From Spirochaetota bacterium (GTDB taxonomy: Bacteria > Spirochaetota > UBA4802 > UBA5368), in assembly GCA_025457965.1 (NCBI GenBank), contig JALOTJ010000011.1:1-44124 (forward strand): a stretch of 44,124 nt of DNA, read 5' to 3'. Within the stretch, counting starts at the first letter, position 1. The number at the start of each line of letters is the position of its first letter. The position numbers and the translations under genes were made by a program. Below, piece after piece: positions 26,531 to 34,922 of this stretch. The notes beneath the pieces are model-generated. The model ran no database searches, was not told the origin of the DNA, and worked only from the letters and a program-made list of their open reading frames with translations.

Positions 26531-27280
26531 TCAACGCCGCTCGTTGTTGAGATAGACCTCAAGGTCTCCGAAGGATATATGCAGCCGTACCCGCTCTTCA
26601 AAATCGACCAGAGACACGAGAGTACCGTAATGCCGCCCCGCCACGATGTTGACCTCCTTGTCCGAGAAGAGTCCGGCGATTACCGAAAGGACCGACGCGT
26701 CTTCGGCGTTGACGGCACCGAGCGAGCGCAGGTCGAATACGATGTTGTCGTTCCGAGCGAGCTTCAGGAACACGGTATTGAATATCTTGCGGGCCTCGGC
26801 GAGCACCTCCCGATCATTGATTCCCGTTTTGAATGAAATCAGCGTTGTCCCGTTGCCGCGTGACAGGTTTAGGTGCTCGGTACGCTCGGCGGCCTCCTCG
26901 AGCTTCTGGATGCGGCCGATACGAAGCGCGGCGTCGATCTTCTGGGTGAGCATGGCGTAGGTGTGGGGCTTGATCATATAATCCGCGGCTCCCTGGCGCA
27001 TTGCGGTAACGACGTCTTCCTTTTGCGATTTTGAGGTAAGCATTATGATCGGGATGCTGCGCGTGATCTCGTCCTTTTTCATCTGCTTCAGGACCTCGAA
27101 CCCGTCCATGTGCGGCATCATGATGTCGAGGAGGATGAGGTCCGGATTTCCGGTGCGTGCCAGCTCGATTCCCTCGCGACCGGATGCGGCCACCACGACG
27201 CTGTGACCCATTTTCTTTATCTGGGTTTCGAGGAGCTTCAGAGTATTCCTGTCGTCATCTATCGCGAGGATCAGATACAT
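26531..27280 (-). CDS. Response regulator with C-terminal STAS-like domain
   Basis: This 249-residue protein starts with a receiver domain: acidic pocket IDDD (residues 7-10), phospho-acceptor Asp52 in LILLDIMMPHMDG, MLTSKS and the conserved Lys in MIKP. A helical linker (residues about 115-135) leads to a beta-alpha domain, residues about 145-245, with LISFKTGIND, NDNIVFDLRSLGAVNAEDASVLSVIAGLF and VNIVAGRHYG, which resembles STAS (anti-sigma-factor antagonist-like) folds. It has no DNA-binding domain, so output is likely through a protein contact. A TTG at 27361 also opens the frame, but ATG 27280, with GGTGGTGG just before it, starts exactly at the receiver. Its stop faces the hybrid kinase stop. 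Confidence 0.85.
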   Translation of the reverse strand: MYLILAIDDDRNTLKLLETQIKKMGHSVVVAASGREGIELARTGNPDLILLDIMMPHMDGFEVLKQMKKDEITRSIPIIMLTSKSQKEDVVTAMRQGAADYMIKPHTYAMLTQKIDAALRIGRIQKLEEAAERTEHLNLSRGNGTTLISFKTGINDREVLAEARKIFNTVFLKLARNDNIVFDLRSLGAVNAEDASVLSVIAGLFSDKEVNIVAGRHYGTLVSLVDFEERVRLHISFGDLEVYLNNERR

Positions 27281-27379
27281 ACTGGCACCACCACCGGTGA
27301 TGTTCCCAGTATCCTGGCCAAATAATGCCCAAGTCAAGAGCTTTTCATGCTGAAAAGCCAATCGCGCTTCGCTTCGTTT

Positions 27380-28558
27380 TCAATCCACACTCAAGAGCAG
27401 CGATTTGAGATACGCGGTCTCAGGGCAGTAAATGCTGACCGGGTGGTCGGGGGGGTGGTGACCCGTGTGTAAAATGGACACGGCCCTTCCGGCGTCAGCC
27501 GCCGCGCCGAAGACGACTTTTTGGAAGAGGTCCATGCCGAGAAAGCGCGAGCAGGAACAGGTAAGGACGAGGGCGCCCGGCCGGCATTTTCTAATGGCCT
27601 GCAGGTTTAGTTCCTTATAGCCCCGGCAGGCCGCGGCGACGGACTGCCTGTTTTTGGCGAACGCCGGTGGGTCGATGATGATGAGGTCGCTCGAAATGTC
27701 AACGCCGCGGAGGTATTCGAAGGCGTCGGCGGTGACTCCGCGCGAACGGCCCGTCAGGGCGTTCAGCTCGGCGTTGCGCTCCGCCATCCGGACCGCCGGC
27801 TCGGAAACATCCACCGAGACAGCCTCGATCGCGCCTCCGGCGAGGGCTGCGACGCTGAAACCGCCGGTGTAGGAAAACAGGTTGAGAACCGAGCGGCCGC
27901 GGGAAATGCCTGCTATAAGCGCACGATTGTCCCGCTGGTCGATAAAAAAGCCGGTCTTCTGTCCATGGCGCACGTCCACGATAAAGCGCAGTCCGTTTTC
28001 AACGATGATGATTTCCTCGGGCGTGGCCCCGCTTATTGTGCCGTTACGCTCGGGGAGTCCTTCGATCGAACGGCCAGCGTGGTCGCTCCGCTCGTAGATG
28101 CTATGGGGAGCGAAGACCTCTTGAAGCAGGTCGATGATAGTGTTACGCATGCGCTCGATGCCGAGCGTGAGTATTTGAATAACCAGGTGCCCGTCATAGC
28201 TGTCCGCGACCAGTCCGGGCAGGAAATCCCCCTCGGAAAACACCGCGCGGAATGCTGTCGTTTGCGCGGTGACGCCGGAACATTTTCTTCTTTCGAGCGC
28301 GGAGAGCAGGCGCTCGCGTATAAGCGCGCTGTCCACGGTGCGTTCATCGAAAGAGAGCATACGGACGGCTATTTGCGAGCGGCCGTTGAAGTAGCCATAA
28401 CCGAGATGAGTGCCCGAGTTGTCACGTACCGATACAATAGTGCCGTCGTCCGTTCCATCGTCTAGACGGTCGATCGCGCCTGAAAAAATCCATGGATGGC
28501 GCTGGGCGACGGGCTTCTCCTTGCCGGGGCGCAGGAATATTCGTTTGTATTGCGTCAT
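27380..28558 (-). CDS. Class I SAM-dependent rRNA methyltransferase, RlmI-like
   Basis: This 392-residue enzyme has the PUA-then-Rossmann layout of RlmI, the 23S rRNA m5C methyltransferase. The N-terminal RNA-binding part reads IFLRPGKEKPVAQRHPWIFSGAI. A central EEHAD-like domain contains LPGLVADSYDGHLVIQ and QKTGFFIDQRDNR. The SAM site is VLNLFSYTGGFSVAALAGGA, and IIDPPAFAK is the substrate-facing motif. TCSCSRF carries cysteines near the active site, as in related m5C enzymes. It starts 19 bases after the AraC gene on the same strand, so the two may be co-transcribed. The family is secure; the exact modified base is inferred. Confidence 0.9.
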   Translation of the reverse strand: MTQYKRIFLRPGKEKPVAQRHPWIFSGAIDRLDDGTDDGTIVSVRDNSGTHLGYGYFNGRSQIAVRMLSFDERTVDSALIRERLLSALERRKCSGVTAQTTAFRAVFSEGDFLPGLVADSYDGHLVIQILTLGIERMRNTIIDLLQEVFAPHSIYERSDHAGRSIEGLPERNGTISGATPEEIIIVENGLRFIVDVRHGQKTGFFIDQRDNRALIAGISRGRSVLNLFSYTGGFSVAALAGGAIEAVSVDVSEPAVRMAERNAELNALTGRSRGVTADAFEYLRGVDISSDLIIIDPPAFAKNRQSVAAACRGYKELNLQAIRKCRPGALVLTCSCSRFLGMDLFQKVVFGAAADAGRAVSILHTGHHPPDHPVSIYCPETAYLKSLLLSVD

Positions 28559-28577
28559 TGTCGATCCACCGGCGATA

Positions 28578-29732
28578 TCATGCAGATTCGTCGTTTTCTC
28601 CGCCGTTCCCGGGGAGATTGCGTTTGCGGTACTGTCCGGGGGATATGCCTACATGTTTCGAGAAGGCGGTGATAAATGTTGTGTTGGAATTGAAACCCGC
28701 GGCGATTCCGACCGAGAGAATGGAGCGGTCGGGTTCGTCGACAAGGAGCATTTTCGCCTCCTCGATCCGGTATTCGTTGACGAAGGTGCTGAAGTTTTTC
28801 TTTACCCGCTCGTTAAGAATCTGCGAGAGCTGATGGGTGCTGATTCCAAGGTCACTTGCAAGGTCCTTGAGGGAGAGCTCTTCATCGGCGAAGGCCTTTT
28901 CGACCTCCATGATTTCGCGCAGACGCTTGAGTATGCGGTCCAGGTCGAGACCGTGGAGGCGCGAACGCTCGTAGTGGGCCTTCCTGCTCTCGATCTTCAG
29001 GAGTCGGATATAATCCGGATGGCGCTGGGTGGCCAGGTACACGAGGCAGGTAAAGAGATTGGCCATCAGGACGGCCGCCTTGAGCAAGTTAATCGAAAAA
29101 AAATCCCCCGCAACGGCAAGGATGTTTGAACTTACGATCGAGAGGGCGAAAAGATAGCCCATGCGGGAAAGGCGCACGGCGCGGCTGTCCGGCTGTTTGC
29201 GCCATATGGTGATCATCGAGACAAGCGTCGGAAGCATCGCGAGCACAAGATACAGCTTCGGAAGCATGAACGAGGCGTAGACGAGTCTGAAATATGGTGG
29301 GAGCGCCGTGAAGCTCTCACTCAGGATGGGACGGACATCGACATACCGGTCGTCCGGTGCAAGGCCTTCGATGAACAGGGGAAGCAGGAGTAAAATTGCC
29401 GACAGCAGGCTCGGGACGAAAAGCAGCAGGTATCTTCGCCGGAAGAGGAACCGGTTAGATATGATCCATTTATAACGGAGAACCATAAGCGGCGGGACGA
29501 GGAAAATGACCGGCACGAGGAGTGTCTTTAAGTGGTAGATGGAGGCCCACTGGTCGAAGATGCCGGTGGAATACAGGCTAATATGGAAGAGCCATAGCCC
29601 GAGCCCGGCGAATGAAAAGGAATAGACCAGATGGACCGGCTCCTTGCTCTTCTGCGCGAACTGGCCGAGCGAGATCACGAACGCGAAGAGCGCCCCGAAA
29701 AACATGAAAAAATGTAAAACCGTTTCAGCCAT
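28578..29732 (-). CDS. Membrane-bound AraC-family regulator with about seven helices
   Basis: This 384-residue protein has about seven hydrophobic segments in residues 1-230 (for example VLHFFMFFGALFAFVISLG, VIFLVPPLMVLRY, LLLFVPSLLSAILLLLPLFI and AAVLMANLFTCLVYLA). A cytoplasmic linker and a double helix-turn-helix of the AraC type follow in about residues 270-375, with LSLKDLASDLGISTHQLSQILNE and ILSVGIAAGFNSNTTFITAFSKHVGISPGQYRK. It would sense a signal in or near the membrane and bind DNA directly. It is divergent from the acyl-CoA synthetase gene, which may be its target, and lies just upstream of the RlmI-like gene on the same strand. The target assignment is inference. Confidence 0.88.
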   Translation of the reverse strand: MAETVLHFFMFFGALFAFVISLGQFAQKSKEPVHLVYSFSFAGLGLWLFHISLYSTGIFDQWASIYHLKTLLVPVIFLVPPLMVLRYKWIISNRFLFRRRYLLLFVPSLLSAILLLLPLFIEGLAPDDRYVDVRPILSESFTALPPYFRLVYASFMLPKLYLVLAMLPTLVSMITIWRKQPDSRAVRLSRMGYLFALSIVSSNILAVAGDFFSINLLKAAVLMANLFTCLVYLATQRHPDYIRLLKIESRKAHYERSRLHGLDLDRILKRLREIMEVEKAFADEELSLKDLASDLGISTHQLSQILNERVKKNFSTFVNEYRIEEAKMLLVDEPDRSILSVGIAAGFNSNTTFITAFSKHVGISPGQYRKRNLPGNGGENDESA

Positions 29733-29831
29733 GATTGGTCCCGCAACCCATCCGCATGTCTTCTGATATGATGCGTGCAGAAATCATACAATCGAAAAAC
29801 GGAGGTGGAGCCAAATTTCATGATTATAATC

Positions 29832-29896
29832 CTGAAATGATGGAGAATCCATTGTTATAATTTGGGTAGACAAAAATGATATTATGATGCTATTAT
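29832..29896 (+). promoter_or_regulatory. Two overlapping putative promoters of the acyl-CoA synthetase gene
   Basis: Promoter 1: CTGAAA (29832-29837), 18-base spacer, perfect TATAAT (29856-29861). Promoter 2: TAGACA (29867-29872), 18-base spacer, TATTAT (29891-29896). The intergenic region 29733-29965 is AT-rich compared with the rest of the window and also serves the divergent AraC-type gene, for which I see no clear promoter. Confidence 0.5.
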
Positions 29897-29965
29897 TTTG
29901 AATTGATAGCCGAAGTGCCGCCAATGGCGGCGGGCGATCGGAGCACATACACCCGGAGGTGGATT

Positions 29966-31795
29966 ATGTCAGTGGATTATTCGAAAGAGTTTGATCGATT
30001 TCTGGAGCGGGAAAAACACCTTGGCCTTATGATACGAAGCCGGGTAAAGAAATACGGCGATAAAAAGGTGGCCGTCCGGCACAAACCTCACGGCGAGTGG
30101 ATCGCCTATACCTGGGCCACGTTCGGTTCGATGATCGAGTCGACGGCCAGAGCACTGCTCGAGGCGGGTGCGAAGGAAAACGAGATGGTCGGTATTTTCG
30201 CAGCGAACAGCGCCTGGTGGGCGGTCGCGGATTATGCATGTTTTACAATCCGGGCCTGCTCGGTTCCTGTTTACGCAACCAACTCGGCGAAGGAACTCGA
30301 GTATATCGTAGACGATGCACGGATCCGCATTTTGTTCGCCGGCAATCAGGACCAGTATGAGAAGGCCATGGTGGTAAAAAAGACCTCTAAATACCTGAAG
30401 AAGATCGTGGTTTTCGATCCAGTGGCGAAAATCGAGAAAAGCGGCGACGTGATGTATCTTGAAGATTTCATGGCAATCGGGAAAAAGGCCGACAGGGGCG
30501 CCGAACTTGAGGCAAGGGTCGCCAGGCTCGACCCGGAAGACCTTTCGACGCTTATCTATACGTCCGGTACCACCGGCGAGCCCAAGGGCGTCATGCTTAC
30601 CCACAAGAACTGGCTGGCAATGCTGTTCGCGACGGGATATTTTATACCCATCGTGGAAACCGACGTCAATCTGGCGTTCCTTCCGCTGTCGCACGTCTTC
30701 GAACGGGCATGGAGTTACTTCATTCTGTGCAACAACGGGCAGGTTGATTACTGCCACGACACCAAGGCGATTCTGGAATTCCTGAAGGAGTCCAGGCCTC
30801 ACTACATGTGCAGCGTTCCCCGGATGTGGGAAAAGGTGTACGCCATGGTGCAGGACGGCATCGCAAACGCTCCCGAGAAAAAACAGAAGATATTCAGATG
30901 GGCGCTCGGTGTTGGCGGTGAGTACCAGGCCCGCAAACGCGATAAAAAGTTCATCGGTCCGTGGCTGGGTTTCAAGCACAAGGTGGCTTACGGGCTTGTG
31001 CTTAAAAAGGTCAAGGGCATCTTTGGCGGCAGAAACAAGGTGTTCAACTGCGGCGGTTCGGCCTTCTCGGGCGAAATAGCCGAGTTCTTCTTTAACGCCG
31101 GTGTGCTTCTTCTCCAGGGTTACGGTATGACGGAATGTTTTGTCATCAGCGTCGCCAATCCCGAGCATAACAAGTTCGGCACCTGCGGTCCGGTGGTCCC
31201 GCTGATGCAGGTGCGGATATCTCCCGAGGGGGAAATACAGGCAAAAAGCCCGAGCATGATGAAGGGCTACTGGAACAAGCCGGAGCTTACGAAGGAAATG
31301 TTCACCGGAGACGGCTGGATAAAGACCGGGGACGTGGGATTCATCGACGCCGAGGGATACGTCACCATCACCGACCGCATAAAGGACCTCTTCAAAACTT
31401 CGGGCGGCAAGTATATCTCGCCCCAGCAGATCGAGACGCTGCTTAAAGAGGACATCTATTTTGAGCAGGTGGCGGCAATTGGCGACCAGCGCAAGTTCGT
31501 CTCCGCGCTCATCGTCCCCGCTTTCGACCCGCTGACCAACTGGGCGAAGAAGAAGAGTATTTCGTTCTCCTCCCGCGAGGAACTGCTTAAAAACCCGGAG
31601 GTTATGAAGCTGTACCGGGAGAAGATCGACCATTATACACGCGACCTCGGGCAGGTCGAGAAGATCAAAAAGTTCACGCTGCTCGCGAAGGAGTTCACGC
31701 AGGAAGAGGGGGAGATCACCCCTACCCAGAAGATACGCCGCAAGATCATCAACCAGCGCTACAGGGACGTCATAGACGCCATGTATGCAGAGTGA
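29966..31795 (+). CDS. Long-chain acyl-CoA synthetase (AMP-forming)
   Basis: This 609-residue adenylate-forming ligase activates fatty acids with ATP and CoA. The P-loop-like motif is IYTSGTTGEPKGVMLTH near residue 195. LQGYGMTECFVIS, the hinge region GWIKTGDVGFIDAEGYVTITDRIKDLFKTSGGKYISPQQIE and a C-terminal KIKKFTLL...EITPTQKIRRK follow. The length and the conserved NLAFLPLSHVFERAWSYF fit the bacterial FadD15-like long-chain group and not short-chain acetyl-CoA synthetases. The frame is open to 29903, but ATG 29966 has a perfect GGAGGTGG box four bases upstream. It is probably a single-gene transcript, with two promoters before it and two hairpins after it. Fatty-acid chain length is inferred. 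Confidence 0.93.
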   Translation: MSVDYSKEFDRFLEREKHLGLMIRSRVKKYGDKKVAVRHKPHGEWIAYTWATFGSMIESTARALLEAGAKENEMVGIFAANSAWWAVADYACFTIRACSVPVYATNSAKELEYIVDDARIRILFAGNQDQYEKAMVVKKTSKYLKKIVVFDPVAKIEKSGDVMYLEDFMAIGKKADRGAELEARVARLDPEDLSTLIYTSGTTGEPKGVMLTHKNWLAMLFATGYFIPIVETDVNLAFLPLSHVFERAWSYFILCNNGQVDYCHDTKAILEFLKESRPHYMCSVPRMWEKVYAMVQDGIANAPEKKQKIFRWALGVGGEYQARKRDKKFIGPWLGFKHKVAYGLVLKKVKGIFGGRNKVFNCGGSAFSGEIAEFFFNAGVLLLQGYGMTECFVISVANPEHNKFGTCGPVVPLMQVRISPEGEIQAKSPSMMKGYWNKPELTKEMFTGDGWIKTGDVGFIDAEGYVTITDRIKDLFKTSGGKYISPQQIETLLKEDIYFEQVAAIGDQRKFVSALIVPAFDPLTNWAKKKSISFSSREELLKNPEVMKLYREKIDHYTRDLGQVEKIKKFTLLAKEFTQEEGEITPTQKIRRKIINQRYRDVIDAMYAE

Positions 31796-31818
31796 TCAGC
31801 GCGCCGCAAGGCGCTGAT
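31795..31818 (+). terminator. First of two tandem hairpins after the acyl-CoA synthetase gene
   Basis: ATCAGCGC and GCGCTGAT pair perfectly around the loop GCCGCAAG. The stem begins at the last base of the stop codon. No T-run follows, so it may protect the 3' end or help the second hairpin. Confidence 0.5.
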
Positions 31819-31832
31819 TTCCCATAATTAAA

Positions 31833-31860
31833 GGCGGGGCACGGGCCCCGCCTTTTCTTT
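31833..31860 (+). terminator. Intrinsic terminator after the acyl-CoA synthetase gene
   Basis: GGCGGGGC, loop ACGG and GCCCCGCC form an 8-bp perfect GC stem followed by TTTTCTTT. Confidence 0.92.
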
Positions 31861-31863
31861 GTC

Positions 31864-31893
31864 TTGACTTCGGGCCGCCTTCCATTATATATA
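31864..31893 (+). promoter_or_regulatory. Putative promoter of the small anchored protein and hydrolase genes
   Basis: TTGACT (31864-31869) and TATATA (31886-31891 or 31888-31893) are 16-18 bases apart, directly after the preceding terminator. It could drive the whole group from 31933 to 35303. Confidence 0.6.
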
Positions 31894-31932
31894 TTCCAGC
31901 GGACTGCGCGCGGAACGCCGGGCCTCCGGTTT

Positions 31933-32331
31933 ATGAAGTTGCCGTCTTGTCGCCTGACCATGCGAAAGAGTGATGGACATCCCAATCGACTTCGCGGGGC
32001 GCTTCAGGGCGTCCCGCGGACGCAAAGATCCGAAGAGACCTCCGGTAGCAGACGGACGATGTTTGCGGTCGCCGTTGTGCTCTTGATTGGTCTCTTGCTG
32101 TTACTCTTCCGTACCTGCGGGCCACGCACGTGCGGGCCCGGAAACGGTGGACCGCAGATGCACAGGCAGGGCATTCCGGATAAAGGTGTTGATACGGTTT
32201 CCGTGCGGGCGAAGAAACAGGGGCGCCCCGAAACGATTCCGATTGATGAAGACAGGAATATTTCGACGGAATCCCCGAAATATGAGGGGCCCGTCGATCT
32301 GGGGACGCAGGTCGAGATGTTAACGAAATAG
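31933..32331 (+). CDS. Small protein with one membrane segment, unknown function
   Basis: I do not recognise this protein. With ATG 31933 it has 132 residues: a basic N-terminal region, one strong membrane segment (MFAVAVVLLIGLLLLLF), then a short Cys-Gly-Pro-rich patch (RTCGPRTCGPGNGGP) and a hydrophilic tail ending VDLGTQVEMLTK. The frame is open to TTG 31864, but that codon is part of the promoter. ATG 31960 and ATG 32059 are other possible starts, the last placing the helix at the N-terminus. None has a good ribosome site. The strong promoter just upstream supports expression. The hydrolase gene begins 44 bases downstream. Confidence 0.5.
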   Translation: MKLPSCRLTMRKSDGHPNRLRGALQGVPRTQRSEETSGSRRTMFAVAVVLLIGLLLLLFRTCGPRTCGPGNGGPQMHRQGIPDKGVDTVSVRAKKQGRPETIPIDEDRNISTESPKYEGPVDLGTQVEMLTK

Positions 32332-32375
32332 ACCGGCGGCGTAATGCCGGAGGTTCACCAACGGGGGTGATGGCG

Positions 32376-33281
32376 ATGCAAGGAGCTAATCGGACGTTTA
32401 AAGTCGGACTGGTGCTGATTGCGGTTGTTGCGGTGCTCTTTGTCGGGGCCGCCTGGTATTTCAGTTCGGTGCTCATGTTTCCGGGCCCATTCGAATGTAC
32501 GAAAGAACATTTTGTTTATTGCGGAGACCCGATGGAACAGGGGATACCCTTCGAAAAAATTGAACTTAAAAGCTCGGATGGTCTCATGATCCGCGGCTGG
32601 TACATGCCGGCCGGAAATTCGACCAGGGCGGTCGTGTTCGCGCATGGCCGCGGGGCGAACCGTAACGAGGGGATGCGATTTGCACGGCCGCTGCACGACG
32701 CGGGGTACGCGGTGCTCGCCTTTGACTTCAGGCATTGCGGGGAGAGCTCCAGGTCGTTCAACTCTACGGGATACCATGAGAAGAAAGACATTATCGCCGC
32801 GGTGGATTTTCTCGAAAGGAAAAAGGGGATGAAAAGCATCGGCCTGATGGGATGGTCGCAGGGCGCCGCCACGGGCATCATCGCCATGGCGGAAGACAAA
32901 CGCATCAGGGCCGGGATATTCGAGGCTGGTTTCGCCAATGCCGCCGACGCGGTCGCCGAGGCTGCGTCGCGCGATTTCGGCCTGCCCCGAAGGCCGCTCC
33001 TTCCCTTTGTCATGTGGCTGTACAGTGTGCGCGGCAGGCTCGATACGGACGCAATGAATGCGGAGGATGTCATAGGGTCGATCGCGCCGCGGCCGGTCTA
33101 CATCATCCACGGCGACGCCGACACCATGGTGTATTACCACCACGGTGAGCGCCTTTTTGCCGCGGCCGGAAAGCCCAAGCAGATGTGGACGGTAAAGGGG
33201 GGGCCCCACGTTGAGTGCTGGCAGATGGATAGAAAGCGCGCGGAGGGCTCGGTTAAGGAGTTTTTTAAGAAATACCTTTAA
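32376..33281 (+). CDS. Membrane-anchored alpha/beta hydrolase
   Basis: About 301 residues. One N-terminal membrane anchor (VGLVLIAVVAVLFVGAAWYF) is followed by an alpha/beta hydrolase domain. The catalytic set is Ser in GWSQGAA, Asp in IIHGDADTMVYY and His in GGPHVECW, with VVFAHGRGANRNEG as the oxyanion motif. This matches the broad group of BEM46/YfhR-type serine hydrolases; the substrate is not known. GTG 32367, ATG 32370 and ATG 32376 are possible starts; GGGGGTGA just upstream favours 32376. xseA follows after 33 bases on the same strand. Confidence 0.82.
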   Translation: MQGANRTFKVGLVLIAVVAVLFVGAAWYFSSVLMFPGPFECTKEHFVYCGDPMEQGIPFEKIELKSSDGLMIRGWYMPAGNSTRAVVFAHGRGANRNEGMRFARPLHDAGYAVLAFDFRHCGESSRSFNSTGYHEKKDIIAAVDFLERKKGMKSIGLMGWSQGAATGIIAMAEDKRIRAGIFEAGFANAADAVAEAASRDFGLPRRPLLPFVMWLYSVRGRLDTDAMNAEDVIGSIAPRPVYIIHGDADTMVYYHHGERLFAAAGKPKQMWTVKGGPHVECWQMDRKRAEGSVKEFFKKYL

Positions 33282-33314
33282 TCAAAATTTTGCCGCCGTG
33301 GACTGGCACAACCC

Positions 33315-34631
33315 ATGGAAGACCATACCTACAGTGTTTCCGAGATAACCCGCCTGCTTAAAAAGAGCATAGAGGGCAATCCCGAGTTCACGAGCGTGTG
33401 GATAAAAGGGGAGCTCTCTAACGTCACCTATCATTCCTCGGGCCATATCTATTTCACGCTGAAGGACGAGCAGGCCGTACTCTCGTCGGCGTTCTTCAAG
33501 TATGCGAACAAAGGCCTCTCGTTTCGGCTGGAGGAGGGGATGAGCGTGCTCTCCCTTGGCTCGTTTACGGTGTACGAGAAGCGCGGCAGTTACCAGTTCA
33601 TCGTCGCGCAGATGCGCCTGGAAGGCATCGGCGAGCTCCTGAAGCGCATCGAACAGCTTAAGAAAAAACTCCTGGACGAAGGGGCGCTCGATCCGGCGCG
33701 GAAAAAAGTGAAGCCGTTTCTTCCCCGGCGCCTCGGCGTGGTTACGTCGCCGACGGGCGCCGCGATCAGGGACATCATCAAGGTGGCCATGCGGCGGTTC
33801 CCCAATATAGAGATCGTGCTCGCCCCCGCGAAGGTCCAGGGCGCGGATGCGGCGGTATCCATTATACGGGGTATCGAAGAGCTCAACCGGCCGGTCCACT
33901 CGATCGACGTCATCATCTGCGGCAGGGGAGGCGGTTCGTTCGAGGACCTGCTGCCGTTTAACGAGGAAGCGGTGGTGCGCTCCATCCTCGCCTCGCGCGT
34001 GCCGGTCATCTCGGCGGTCGGCCACCAGATCGATCATCCTCTGTCCGACGATGCGGCCGATTATGCGGCGCCCACGCCATCGGCCGCGGCGGAGATCGCC
34101 GTGCCGATGAAAAGCGAACTCACGGCGGAGATCGACTATCTTTCGATCAGGGCGCAGACGGCGCTTTCCTCAAGGATGGCGTATCTCTCGAACATGCTCT
34201 CGGGTATCGCGGGCCTTCGCTGCTTCCGCAACCCGCGCGAAATCGTAACAATGCGTGAATTGTCGCTCGTCGACCTGGAGCAGAAGATGACCTCCGCGCT
34301 GAAGGACAGGGTCGCCGCCGGCCGGCAACGCCTGCTCGCGCTTCCCGATCTGTACCGCCTGTGGAGAACCGAGACAAGGGGGAGGCGCTCCCGCCTCGAC
34401 GTGGCCTGGGGGGCCGTGGAAAAGCTCTCGCCGCGCGGGGTGCTCAGGCGCGGTTATTCCCTTGCGACCGATACGCGGGGACGAATCATTAAAAGCGTAA
34501 GGACGGTAAAGCCCGGTGAGGCGATCGGCGTTGCGTTGGCGGATGGCTCGATGGGATGCACGGTAAATACCATACAACGCGAGGTGCGCGGTGGAAAAGA
34601 AGACGCCGGCAAAGGGAAAACCAAGCTTTGA
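33315..34631 (+). CDS. xseA: Exodeoxyribonuclease VII large subunit
   Basis: XseA is the catalytic subunit of exonuclease VII, which degrades single-stranded DNA from both ends. The product has 438 residues, normal for the family. The N-terminal OB fold reads YSVSEITRLLKKSIEGNPEF...VWIKGELSNVTYHSSGHIYFTLKD. The catalytic core has RLGVVTSPTGAAIRDI, ICGRGGGSFEDLLPFNEE and SAVGHQIDHPLSDDAADYAAPTPSAAAE. The C-terminal VLRRGYSLAT is also typical. The conserved GHExD motif reads GHQID here, a mild variation. It overlaps xseB by 41 bases, so the two subunits are translationally coupled. Confidence 0.96.
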   Translation: MEDHTYSVSEITRLLKKSIEGNPEFTSVWIKGELSNVTYHSSGHIYFTLKDEQAVLSSAFFKYANKGLSFRLEEGMSVLSLGSFTVYEKRGSYQFIVAQMRLEGIGELLKRIEQLKKKLLDEGALDPARKKVKPFLPRRLGVVTSPTGAAIRDIIKVAMRRFPNIEIVLAPAKVQGADAAVSIIRGIEELNRPVHSIDVIICGRGGGSFEDLLPFNEEAVVRSILASRVPVISAVGHQIDHPLSDDAADYAAPTPSAAAEIAVPMKSELTAEIDYLSIRAQTALSSRMAYLSNMLSGIAGLRCFRNPREIVTMRELSLVDLEQKMTSALKDRVAAGRQRLLALPDLYRLWRTETRGRRSRLDVAWGAVEKLSPRGVLRRGYSLATDTRGRIIKSVRTVKPGEAIGVALADGSMGCTVNTIQREVRGGKEDAGKGKTKL

Positions 34632-34887
34632 AAAGGCGCTCGAGGAGCTCGAGAAGATAGCCGAGAAACTCGAGGACGGAAGCCTCGGACTCGAGGGATC
34701 GATAGCGGAGTTCGAGCGGGGCTCGAGGCTTGCCCGTTACTGCCGAGAGAAACTTGACGAGGCCGAGCGCAGGATCGAGATACTCCAGAAGGGCGAGGAC
34801 GGGACGATCGAGAAAAGGGCCGTGCGGGTAAAACCGGACACCGGCGAGATCGATGATGACGAGGACCTGCAGGGTTCGCTCCTGTAG
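34591..34887 (+). CDS. xseB: Exodeoxyribonuclease VII small subunit
   Basis: XseB is the small helical partner of XseA; several copies bind one large subunit. The protein has 98 residues. The core SFEKALEELEKIAEKLEDGSLGLEGSIAEFERGSRLARYCREKLDEAERRIEIL is a textbook XseB coiled pair (see 34627-34790). It starts at GTG 34591 with a GAGG box six bases before, inside the end of xseA. The C-terminal tail is longer and more acidic than usual (GEIDDDEDLQGSLL). Confidence 0.95.
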   Translation: MEKKTPAKGKPSFEKALEELEKIAEKLEDGSLGLEGSIAEFERGSRLARYCREKLDEAERRIEILQKGEDGTIEKRAVRVKPDTGEIDDDEDLQGSLL

Positions 34888-34922
34888 CGGTGTAAAGCAT
34901 GAGAATATGCAGCGAGGACGCG

